Source: DATFYM01 sp035315065 (GTDB taxonomy: Bacteria > Acidobacteriota > Terriglobia > UBA7540). Taken from it: a stretch of DNA of 20,951 bases. Every line of letters starts with the position of its first letter. Position 1 is the first letter of the stretch. Below the pieces are notes generated by a model that had not been told where the DNA came from, did not search any database, and saw nothing but the letters and a program-made list of their open reading frames with translations. Shown here piece after piece: positions 8,402 to 14,617 of this stretch. The DNA lies in the NCBI GenBank assembly GCA_035315065.1, contig DATFYM010000093.1, forward strand, positions 1 through 20,951, in the 5' to 3' direction. The position numbers and the translations under genes were made by a program.

Positions 8402-8682
8402 TGTCGGTCACGTTTCACATACCGGGTCCGTTGCGCCCGTTTGCCGACGGCCGCGCTCAGGTGAAGCTTGAAGCGTCCGTGGCCACGGTCTCTGAGGCAT
8501 TGCAGGCACTATGGGTCGCCTGTCCAGGTATTCGAGATCGTGTCGTCACGGAACAAGGACAAATCCGGGAGCACATTAACCTCTTTGTGGGAAACGAAGA
8601 CGTCCGATACACGGGCGGACTTACCACTCCGGTATCCCCCGGAGCTGAGATCTCAATTGTGCCGGCCATCAGCGGCGGCTGA
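8401..8682 (+). CDS. MoaD/ThiS-like small sulfur-carrier protein
   Basis: This 93-residue beta-grasp protein ends in Gly-Gly directly before the TGA, as MoaD and ThiS do for C-terminal adenylation and thiocarboxylation. Visible features are an N-terminal strand (SVTFHIPGPLRPFA), a helix containing VSEALQALW, HINLFVGNEDVRY in the middle and EISIVPAISGG at the end. Each has the usual MoaD position. The ATG at 8401-8403 shares its A with the TAA of the kinase-propeller gene, so translation is probably coupled. A longer reading from 8230 is an out-of-frame overlap and is rejected. No MoaE, MoeB/ThiF, ThiG or tungsten enzyme is present, so the sulfur acceptor is not visible. A role as a protein modifier is possible but unsupported. 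Confidence 0.88.
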   Translation: MSVTFHIPGPLRPFADGRAQVKLEASVATVSEALQALWVACPGIRDRVVTEQGQIREHINLFVGNEDVRYTGGLTTPVSPGAEISIVPAISGG

Positions 8683-8820
8683 ACAGCTCACTCGCCGGCC
8701 CCGCCGCATACTTCGGCATCCATAGCACAGCAAAAAGGGCTAATTCCAGCGATCATGCTGACCAGCGACCGTTATGCGTTCACATACGTTCTCGTGCCTC
8801 GAATTGGTGTACAGAGGCCA

Positions 8821-8855
8821 ATTGGAGTCTCGAATTTCGATTTTCGAATTCCGAG
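8821..8855. repeat. tcgaatttcga-type repeat, single arm
   Basis: The stretch combines tcgaatttcga (8830-8840) with ttttcga and a near-palindromic centre. It shares the 11-mer and neighbouring words with the inverted repeat at 12831-12961, so the two appear to belong to one family. Confidence 0.5.
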
Positions 8856-8954
8856 GTTGGAGCTAAGAATCTGATGTAACAGGAGATCTTGTGCCCTCTC
8901 TTCTCATTCACGAAATTGCTTGAGTTGGACCGAAAAGTGCATCTAAGCAATTAG

Positions 8955-8991
8955 CACCGCAGGCCGACGGAGCGAAGGAACGCTGGCGGTG
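8955..8991 (+). other. Possible leader stem-loop upstream of the FecR-type gene
   Basis: Cacc/ggtg, gcc/ggc and agcg/cgct pair in nested order around an aaggaa loop, with bulges only on the left side. It lies about 130 nt before the start of the FecR-type gene. It matches no riboswitch class that I recognise, and might be chance structure in GC-rich DNA. Confidence 0.25.
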
Positions 8992-9112
8992 ATAACCGGC
9001 GGGCCGACCAGTGCTTGCAGAACTGAAGGTATCGAACGCGCAGGGAAAGAGGTTGAGCCGAGCGGTGAGGATGCTTGGCCCGAGTCCTGCCGGCCATAAT
9101 CTGGAGCGGTTT

Positions 9113-9117
9113 GGAGG
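9113..9117 (+). promoter_or_regulatory. Ribosome binding site deciding the FecR/DUF6600 start
   Basis: GGAGG lies 4 nt before the ATG at 9122. That start puts a signal peptide at the N-terminus; the longer frame from 9011 would bury it behind 37 unrelated residues. Confidence 0.7.
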
Positions 9118-9121
9118 CGCT

Positions 9122-10894
9122 ATGAGATCCACAATATTTCGCAAAGCGAACTTGTTCTTTCTGGTTTGTCTGCTGCCGTGTTTCGCAGGAGCGTCACTTT
9201 GGGCTGACGAAGGCGACCCGCCGGGGCGTGTGGCAAGGGTCAGCTATCTCCAGGGCACCGTCTCGCTGCAGCCCTCGGGCGAGAACGATTGGAGCCAGGC
9301 GACCCTGAACTATACGGTGACGACGGGCGACCGTCTGTACACCGATCAGGGCGCGCGGGTGGAACTGGAAGTGGGCCCCTTTGCAGTTCGCATGTCCGAG
9401 GAAACGGACCTGACTATGGCCAACCTCAACGATCAAATGATGCAACTCGGTATCGGGCAGGGTTCCATCCGCATCACCGTTTATGACCTGCCGGCGGGAA
9501 ACTCGGTGGAGATCGCTACCCCGAACGGAGCGCTCACGATTTTGCAGCCCGGCTCCTACCGCGTGGACACCGACCCCAACGGCGGCACCATGGTGAGCGT
9601 GAACGAAGGCAGCCTTCAAGTCAGCGGGGGGGGTGCCGACGTCACCGTGGAGTCCGGGCAGGCCGTTCAGCTCACGGGGACGGATTCCGTGCAGGCTACC
9701 CTGGTGGCACTTCCGGGCGAGGCCGACTTCGACCAATGGTGCGCCAGCCGCGACGGGCGCATCCGCTCGTTCCGGTCGAGAGAGTACGTGAGTCCCGACA
9801 CGCCGGGCGCCGAGGATTTGGACGCCTACGGCACGTGGAGCGAGGTCCCCGAATACGGCCCGGTGTGGTATCCGGCGGGCGTTGCCGTCGGCTGGGTACC
9901 CTACCGTTTCGGCCATTGGGTCTGGATCTCGCCGTGGGGCTGGAGCTGGGTGGAAGATGAACCGTGGGGCTTCTGTCCCTTCCACTACGGCCGCTGGGCG
10001 TTGATCGGCTCGGCTTGGGGATGGGTGCCCGGACCCGTGGCGGTGGTACCTGTGTACGCTCCCGCCCTGGTCGTATTCGCGGGTGGCGGCGGGTTCTCCG
10101 TTGAAATCGGCGTGCAAGCCTGGTTTCCGCTGGGTCCTCGCGAGCCCTTTTTTCCTTGGTATCACCACGGAGATGGTTACCTGCGACAAGTGAACGTGAC
10201 CAACGTCCGCGTCACCAACATCACCAACATCATCAATGTGAGAGATGTGAATGAGATCCACTATGTGAACAGGGGTGCGGTCACGGCGGTGTCCACCGAC
10301 ACCTTCCGCAACGGTCAGCCGGTGACACGGGGCTTGGTCCGCGTGCCGCCGGAGCAGATCGCGAGGCTGCAAGTGGTTCCGCACCCTGAGGTGACTCCAA
10401 CCAAGACCGCAGCCTTTGGCGGTCGAGGTCCGGTGGCGCCTCCTGTGATCCGTAGCGATAGAGTAGTGCGTCGCGGGATGCCGGCGGGGGGCAGGCCCGC
10501 GCCAATCCAAGGCGGTCAGCCTGCTCGGGTGATAGCCCCTCCCACCAGGAACGCACCCAACGGGCAGGGTGCGCCGAGCGGTCAGCCTGCTCGGGTGATA
10601 GCCCCTCCTACCAGGAACGCACCCAACGGGTATGGGGCTCCGAGCGGTTCGCCTAACCCACCTACCCACTTCGTCACCAGGACTCCGCCGCCGCCGCACG
10701 ACGTCCCTTTTTCTGCCAAAGAACCGGCGCTCGCGCAGCATCCGGGGCGTCCACTCGAACCCCAGCAGACGGAGAATCTGAGGGCCGGAAAGCCGGCGGG
10801 CCCGATGCAAGACAAGGAATTCCCGCCGCACGAATCGAATCGAGAGTCAAAACCAGCTCCACGGCCGAAAGAGGACTCTCGGTCAAAGCATTAG
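9122..10894 (+). CDS. Secreted FecR-domain protein with Trp-rich DUF6600-like region
   Basis: This 590-residue protein starts with a signal peptide (MRSTIFRKAN, hydrophobic core to about residue 28). Residues 37-190 form a FecR-like beta domain (GTVSLQPSGE, GARVELEVG, VEIATPNGALTI). Residues 236-305 are very rich in Trp and Tyr with spaced motifs YGPVWYP, YRFGHWVWI, WGWSWVEDEPWG and HYGRWALIG, as in DUF6600 proteins. Residues 357-380 hold a short TN-rich repeat. The last 190 residues are Pro/Gly/Ala-rich and disordered, including two near-identical 22-residue units. There is no N-terminal membrane anchor of the usual FecR type and no sigma factor or TonB receptor nearby, so it is not a standard iron-sensing anti-sigma factor. 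It is probably periplasmic or surface-bound. Function is unknown. Confidence 0.87.
   Translation: MRSTIFRKANLFFLVCLLPCFAGASLWADEGDPPGRVARVSYLQGTVSLQPSGENDWSQATLNYTVTTGDRLYTDQGARVELEVGPFAVRMSEETDLTMANLNDQMMQLGIGQGSIRITVYDLPAGNSVEIATPNGALTILQPGSYRVDTDPNGGTMVSVNEGSLQVSGGGADVTVESGQAVQLTGTDSVQATLVALPGEADFDQWCASRDGRIRSFRSREYVSPDTPGAEDLDAYGTWSEVPEYGPVWYPAGVAVGWVPYRFGHWVWISPWGWSWVEDEPWGFCPFHYGRWALIGSAWGWVPGPVAVVPVYAPALVVFAGGGGFSVEIGVQAWFPLGPREPFFPWYHHGDGYLRQVNVTNVRVTNITNIINVRDVNEIHYVNRGAVTAVSTDTFRNGQPVTRGLVRVPPEQIARLQVVPHPEVTPTKTAAFGGRGPVAPPVIRSDRVVRRGMPAGGRPAPIQGGQPARVIAPPTRNAPNGQGAPSGQPARVIAPPTRNAPNGYGAPSGSPNPPTHFVTRTPPPPHDVPFSAKEPALAQHPGRPLEPQQTENLRAGKPAGPMQDKEFPPHESNRESKPAPRPKEDSRSKH
10514..10645 (+). 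repeat. Two tandem 66-bp units inside the FecR/DUF6600 gene
   Basis: Copy 1 (10514-10579) and copy 2 (10580-10645) differ at 5 of 66 bases. They encode two in-frame 22-residue units with the core QPARVIAPPTRNAPNG in the disordered tail. The high identity suggests a recent duplication by slippage. Confidence 0.9.
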
Positions 10895-10916
10895 GACCTG
10901 ACCTCCAGCCAGACGA

Positions 10917-10952
10917 TGGTTGAAATCCACCATCGGCGGTGGATTTCAACCA
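10917..10952. terminator. Perfect 15-bp hairpin after the FecR/DUF6600 gene
   Basis: The left stem at 10917-10931 and the right stem at 10938-10952 are fully complementary, around a 6-nt loop. It begins 22 nt after the FecR-type stop codon. It has no T tract on either side, so it may be a transcript-stabilising or attenuating hairpin rather than a classic intrinsic terminator. Confidence 0.55.
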
Positions 10953-11070
10953 GAACCGGTGGACGCCGATCAGGATTTGATGCGATGCAAGCCACTGATT
11001 AGTGAATGGATTAGAGGAGGCCTAGGAGTTGGCAGGAAACATGCTCTCCCGTTGTGCGGTAACATTATCG

Positions 11071-11076
11071 AGGAGG
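11071..11076 (+). promoter_or_regulatory. Ribosome binding site deciding the glycine-zipper protein start
   Basis: AGGAGG lies 5 nt before the ATG at 11082, which begins a signal peptide. The upstream frame from 10920 runs through the hairpin and non-coding DNA. Confidence 0.8.
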
Positions 11077-11081
11077 CTCTT

Positions 11082-12143
11082 ATGATCGCTACCGAACCGA
11101 ACCGAATGCTCACCACAACATCCAAGCTCCTGTTGAGTCTGCTGTTGGCATCCAGTGTTGCCTTGGCGCAGAATCAGCCCGCCGAAGCACCACCGGACCA
11201 AGCGCCACCGAACCAGGGGCCACCTGCCGAGGCTCAGCCTCAACCGCAGAGTTCGGCGCCGCAGAGTGGATGGCATCGATTCTCGGGCCCGCAGAACCAG
11301 CTTGCCCCTCAGTCGAACCAGAACTATCGGCAAGACCAGAATCAGGTCGGTGCACCGAACGATCAAGCGCCGCCACCACCGATTCCGCCGCAATTGACCC
11401 TGAAGGCCGGAACGTTTGTGACGATTCGCGTCAACCAGTTTCTCTCTTCGGATCGCAACCAAGCCGGTGACGCCTTCTCCGCCACGCTGGCAAAGCCCCT
11501 GATGGTGGACGGCGTCGTCGTTGCCGAGCCGGGCGAGACGATTGGCGGCCGCGTAGTGGAAGCCAAGAAGGCTGGCTTGGTAAAGGGCGTTTCGCGACTG
11601 GCGCTGGAGTTGACCGACCTGACCTTGGTCGACGGCCAGCAGGTGCCGATTCGCACCCAGCTTTCCGGCCGCAACGGTCCAACGTCGGTGGGCCGCGATG
11701 CGGCCGCCGTCGCCGGGACGACCGCTCTTGGAGCCGCCATCGGGGCATCGGCCGATTGGGGTAAGGGCGCGGCCATCGGCGCCGGAGCAGGGGCCATCGC
11801 AGGAACGCTTGGCGTGCTGCTGACGCGCGGCGAGCCCACCGTGGTCACTCCCGAGTCGCTGTTGACCTTCCGGTTAGACGCGCCGGTGGTGATCTCCACC
11901 GCCCACGCGCCGCTGGCCTTCCACTATGTGGAACCTGGTGAGTACGAGCAGGCTGCGGCGAGGCCACTGGGTCCGCGGCCGCCCGCTCCGCCTTGCGCAG
12001 GCTATGGCTGCCCGCCACCCGCGCCTTACCTGTACTATGGAGCGCCTTACTACTACCCCTATTACTGGGGAGGCGGGTTCGCTTTTTGGTACGGACCGCG
12101 CTACTACCGGGGCGGCTTTTATGTCCGGGGCTACCACCGCTAG
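11082..12143 (+). CDS. Secreted protein with VirB10-like beta region and glycine zipper
   Basis: This 353-residue protein has a signal peptide (Leu-rich core at about 16-26, cleavage near ALA-Q at 29-30). Residues 31-103 are Pro/Gln-rich and probably disordered. Residues 104-195 read as a beta domain (LTLKAGTFVTIRVNQFLSSD, GDAFSATLAKPLMVDG, TIGGRVVEAKK, LTDLTLVDGQQVPI), with the strand-and-motif order of the C-terminal barrel of TrbI/VirB10 proteins. Residues 207-248 are a glycine zipper (GAAIGA, GAGAGAIAGTLG), which may insert in a membrane. The last 50 residues are Tyr/Gly/Trp-rich. There is no conjugation gene nearby, so a type IV secretion role is unlikely. It follows the FecR/DUF6600 gene on the same strand. 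The family assignment by fold is inference; function is unknown. Confidence 0.82.
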   Translation: MIATEPNRMLTTTSKLLLSLLLASSVALAQNQPAEAPPDQAPPNQGPPAEAQPQPQSSAPQSGWHRFSGPQNQLAPQSNQNYRQDQNQVGAPNDQAPPPPIPPQLTLKAGTFVTIRVNQFLSSDRNQAGDAFSATLAKPLMVDGVVVAEPGETIGGRVVEAKKAGLVKGVSRLALELTDLTLVDGQQVPIRTQLSGRNGPTSVGRDAAAVAGTTALGAAIGASADWGKGAAIGAGAGAIAGTLGVLLTRGEPTVVTPESLLTFRLDAPVVISTAHAPLAFHYVEPGEYEQAAARPLGPRPPAPPCAGYGCPPPAPYLYYGAPYYYPYYWGGGFAFWYGPRYYRGGFYVRGYHR

Positions 12144-12145
12144 GA

Positions 12146-12222
12146 ATTGGCGATTGCCGATTGCAGATTGACGATTGGAAGAAAAAACGCAAGCCATTCT
12201 GGTTCCTTCCAATCGCCAATCG
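12146..12222. repeat. cgattg-type inverted repeat at a convergent gene junction
   Basis: Tandem gattg words (12146-12180) lead into a hairpin whose arms at 12165-12180 and 12207-12222 pair at 14 of 16 bases. It starts 3 nt after the glycine-zipper stop and lies between convergent genes, so it may end transcription. It is related to the larger copy at 14500-14617. Confidence 0.75.
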
Positions 12223-12312
12223 CGGCCGCTCATTCGGCGATGCTTCCTTGACAACAGTTATTCGGTCGTACATTACAGATTAGGTATTGCAGGGCACTAG
12301 CCTCCGACCTTT

Positions 12313-12813
12313 CTAGGAAGTACCCAGACTGTACTCGCCCCGGGCGTCGCAAGCCCATCCGCCCGGGGCGGGGTGGCAGGCATACGACCCGCTCCCCTTG
12401 AGACCCTGAAACTTTCCCGTCCCTCCCTCAAAAGTCCGCTGCGCCGTAGAAGACTTGAAGCGCGCGCCGTCGAAAGCGGCAGTGCCTTGACTGCGGGCGT
12501 AGACGCTGTCGCCGTTGGCCATGGTAAACACGTGGAAACACTGGTCATGGCCCGCACCCTGGGCGGCGTCGATCTCGGAAAAGCCTGTCACCTGGTGCTG
12601 CTTCACCGCCACACCGGCGATCTCCACCTTTGGCTGCGGAGCGCACGTGCTCTGCTCGATGCGAAACATATGGCCGGGGTGATCGCCCACCTGGATCGTG
12701 TACTCGGCACTGGGCCGGCTGCACTGCTCGCTGATGGTAATCTTGGTTTGGGCTGACGCTCCGGTCGCGAGCAGAATGGCCGCGAGCCAAGCCAACCACG
12801 GATGGATTCTCAT
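12313..12813 (-). CDS. Small secreted protein of unknown function
   Basis: This 166-residue protein has a clear signal peptide (MRIHPWLAWLAAILLATGASA, cleavage before Gln22). The ATG at 12813 is preceded by a GGAGGAGG ribosome site. An in-frame ATG 18 nt upstream is less likely because the ribosome site would fall inside the gene. The mature chain has five Cys and short beta strands. It ends with a GGTGKFQGLKGSGSY block, which recalls small secreted beta-barrel proteins such as allene-oxide-cyclase-like folds. That resemblance is weak. The CFHVFTMANGDSVYARSQGT segment suggests a sandwich or barrel rather than a helical protein. It converges with the glycine-zipper gene and lies just downstream of the DUF58 gene, separated by a repeat. 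No function can be assigned. Confidence 0.8.
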   Translation of the reverse strand: MRIHPWLAWLAAILLATGASAQTKITISEQCSRPSAEYTIQVGDHPGHMFRIEQSTCAPQPKVEIAGVAVKQHQVTGFSEIDAAQGAGHDQCFHVFTMANGDSVYARSQGTAAFDGARFKSSTAQRTFEGGTGKFQGLKGSGSYACHPAPGGWACDARGEYSLGTS

Positions 12814-12830
12814 CGAAGGCCCTCCTCCCA

Positions 12831-12961
12831 ATTGGAAATCGAAACTCGAAATTCGAAACTCGATTATTGGAAGCTCGAAATTGGCCCTCTCTTGAACGCC
12901 GAAACCGGCGTCTCTCGATCTTCGAATTTCGAGTTTCGAATTTCCAATCTCGATTTTCGAG
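12831..12961. repeat. Large tcgaatttcga-type inverted repeat
   Basis: Arms at 12831-12857 and 12921-12948 pair over 27 bases with one bulged nucleotide. Inside the 63-nt loop is a further perfect 6-bp hairpin (acgccg 12896-12901, cggcgt 12906-12911). The right side continues with more tcga words up to 12961. It fills nearly all of the space between the DUF58 stop and the small secreted protein, leaving room only for the latter's ribosome site. Confidence 0.85.
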
Positions 12962-12966
12962 TTTTC

Positions 12967-14484
12967 TCAAAGTGAATCGGCGAAAACCATATACGACGAC
13001 TCCCACAAGCTGGTGGGAATGGAACCCCGCGGCCGGCTGGTGAGGACGATGTTAAACCCTCGCTCCCCGGCAGCAAGCTGAGACAGCAAGGCGGACGCTG
13101 CGGTGTGGCCACCTTCGCCGACGCTAAGCCCTCTGGGGCGGTTGTCGGACCGGTTGGGTTCCATCAGCGCCAGCGCTTCCAGCGCAGGGTAGACGACTTC
13201 CGCCGCCGGTGCCATCGGGGTTTCAAAGCCTTGGGTGACGAACCGCATCTGCGCGTCAATCTCGTAGAAGTGCCAGGCGAGGCAGGCGCAGAAGTTGACC
13301 GCTTTCTCGAATTGCGCCGCACTCTTCTCGTCACTGCGGTGCCCACTGCTCTCTGTATGCGGAGACGCGGCGGTGAGGACACCGCCGCTACAGGACCAGT
13401 CGGCGTCGAACACTAGGGTCACCCGCCGTTCGTCCTCACGGGTGAATTCGCGCACCTTCAACTCCAGCGCCTTCGCCGAAGCCTTCCAATCCAGGTGCCG
13501 CGCCGAGTCGCTCTCCTGATAGTCGCGGATGGCGTAGAGGTCGTGGCCACGACCCTTGAAGAAACTCTCCAGCTCGCCGCTGATGAGGGGCAGAATCTCG
13601 TAGAACTCTTCCGGTGGCTCCACGTCCGGCAGCACCAGGATCTCCTGCCGCGCCGCGATGCGATGGGTCTTGCGCAGCAGGCTGAACGGAAAACGGGTGC
13701 TGACCTCGAAGCCGTCCTGAGAGTAGCGTCCGCGCCGCGGAAAGCACAGTTCGACGATCTCCGTCACCGAAGCGTGACGCGGGACGTACGGCAGGTAGAC
13801 CGGATCATCGAGAATCCGGCGGGGACGATCCGCGTGCTGATAGGCGGCCGCGGTTGCCCGGCCACGTCGCGCGCGCCGTGCCGGTTCTTTTGTTGCGCCC
13901 GAGATGGTCACCGAAAACGATGGGAAGATCCACTTGCCGTTGTGGACCTTCAGGCGCGAGAGGATCGGCCGCGACGCGAAGATGTGCTCTGGAAGAGCAA
14001 ACTCGAGCTCCAGGTCGGCCAGCACCGCCTGCGAGGCGATCCCCGACACCAGCACGCCGGCCAGCAGGCTGGCCAGGATGATAAACAGCAGGTTGTTGCC
14101 GGTGTTCAGCGCCGCAATCACCACCACCACGATCACCAGCAGATAGACCAAGCCCTCGCGTGTGACGTCGTAATGGACCTTCACCATCCAGCGTTGCAGC
14201 ACCGTGCGGCGCGCGAGCTGCGGGACGATCTTCACGGCCACGATCGCCGCCAGCAGGAGCGAAATCGCGGCCACCGCGGCGCCCGCCTGGTAGCGGCCCG
14301 ACTCGCGTAAAGCCGCGGCGTAAAGGGCCAGGAAGAAGGAAATGCCCAATCCCAGAAGGGCTAGAAAGAAGCGCCGCCACGACACGCGGTCGATGCCCTG
14401 AAGCCATTGCCGCGTGCGCTCCCGCACGGAAGCAGCCAGCCTACTGCGCGAGGCGACGCTCGCGGATGGGTCAAGAGTTGACAT
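12967..14484 (-). CDS. DUF58 domain membrane protein
   Basis: This 505-residue protein has four predicted membrane segments, near residues 38-58, 67-88, 112-127 and 130-150. A beta domain follows, then the DUF58 core. Its signature is at about residues 313-347: HDLYAIRDYQESDSARHLDWKA followed by KVREF, then RRVTLVFDAD, which resembles the first strand of a von Willebrand A-like fold. DUF58 proteins usually pair with MoxR AAA-ATPases and VWA proteins; neither is in the window. The ATG at 14484 is chosen because the frame upstream to 14607 reads through the cgattg repeat; the ribosome site is weak. The gene lies 3' of the GGT-family gene on the same strand and is bracketed by repeats on both sides. 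Confidence 0.88.
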   Translation of the reverse strand: MSTLDPSASVASRSRLAASVRERTRQWLQGIDRVSWRRFFLALLGLGISFFLALYAAALRESGRYQAGAAVAAISLLLAAIVAVKIVPQLARRTVLQRWMVKVHYDVTREGLVYLLVIVVVVIAALNTGNNLLFIILASLLAGVLVSGIASQAVLADLELEFALPEHIFASRPILSRLKVHNGKWIFPSFSVTISGATKEPARRARRGRATAAAYQHADRPRRILDDPVYLPYVPRHASVTEIVELCFPRRGRYSQDGFEVSTRFPFSLLRKTHRIAARQEILVLPDVEPPEEFYEILPLISGELESFFKGRGHDLYAIRDYQESDSARHLDWKASAKALELKVREFTREDERRVTLVFDADWSCSGGVLTAASPHTESSGHRSDEKSAAQFEKAVNFCACLAWHFYEIDAQMRFVTQGFETPMAPAAEVVYPALEALALMEPNRSDNRPRGLSVGEGGHTAASALLSQLAAGERGFNIVLTSRPRGSIPTSLWESSYMVFADSL

Positions 14485-14499
14485 CGGTTCTGGGATCGC

Positions 14500-14617
14500 C
14501 GATTGACGATTGTCGATTGACGATTGAAGAGAAGAGGCAAGCCGCGCGGCTCCTTGAATAGACCATCGAGAATCGCCAAGGGTTCTCTTCCAATCGTCAA
14601 TCGACAATCGGCAATCG
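14500..14617. repeat. Large cgattg-type inverted repeat between GGT and DUF58 genes
   Basis: Arms at 14507-14533 and 14583-14610 pair over 27 bases with one bulged nucleotide, around a 49-nt loop. Each arm is built from near-heptameric cgattgN words in tandem. It fills the 133-bp space between the GGT-family stop (14618) and the DUF58 start (14484). On the transcript it could separate the expression of the two genes. Confidence 0.85.

Larger units (their letters stand above)
8683..9121. other. 439-bp non-coding region before the FecR/DUF6600 gene
   Basis: No credible ORF is seen on either strand. It holds a 6-bp hairpin (aattgg at 8802-8807, ccaatt at 8818-8823), a copy of the tcgaatttcga repeat directly after it, and a stem-loop at 8955-8991 in the likely leader of the FecR-type gene. 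Frame 9011-9121 is open and joins the FecR ORF but shows no signal peptide or ribosome site of its own. Confidence 0.6.

Noticed and set aside
9194..10831. 545-codon antisense ORF over the FecR/DUF6600 gene
   Set aside because: Arg/His/Pro-rich translation with no motif, no ribosome site and full overlap with a supported gene.
10920..11081. Upstream extension of the glycine-zipper ORF
   Set aside because: It would translate the hairpin and place 54 residues before a clear signal peptide; AGGAGG favours 11082.
12248..12276. Perfect TTGACA box on the plus strand with a weak -10 17 nt away
   Set aside because: It would fire into the convergent minus-strand gene and the -10 matches only 3 of 6 bases; no plus-strand gene follows.
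13495..14310. 271-codon plus-strand ORF over the DUF58 gene
   Set aside because: Antisense shadow with His/Arg/Gln-rich translation and no start signal.
14500..14617. Tandem cgattg words considered as a CRISPR array
   Set aside because: Units are about 7 nt without spacers of constant length; the arms form an inverted repeat instead.
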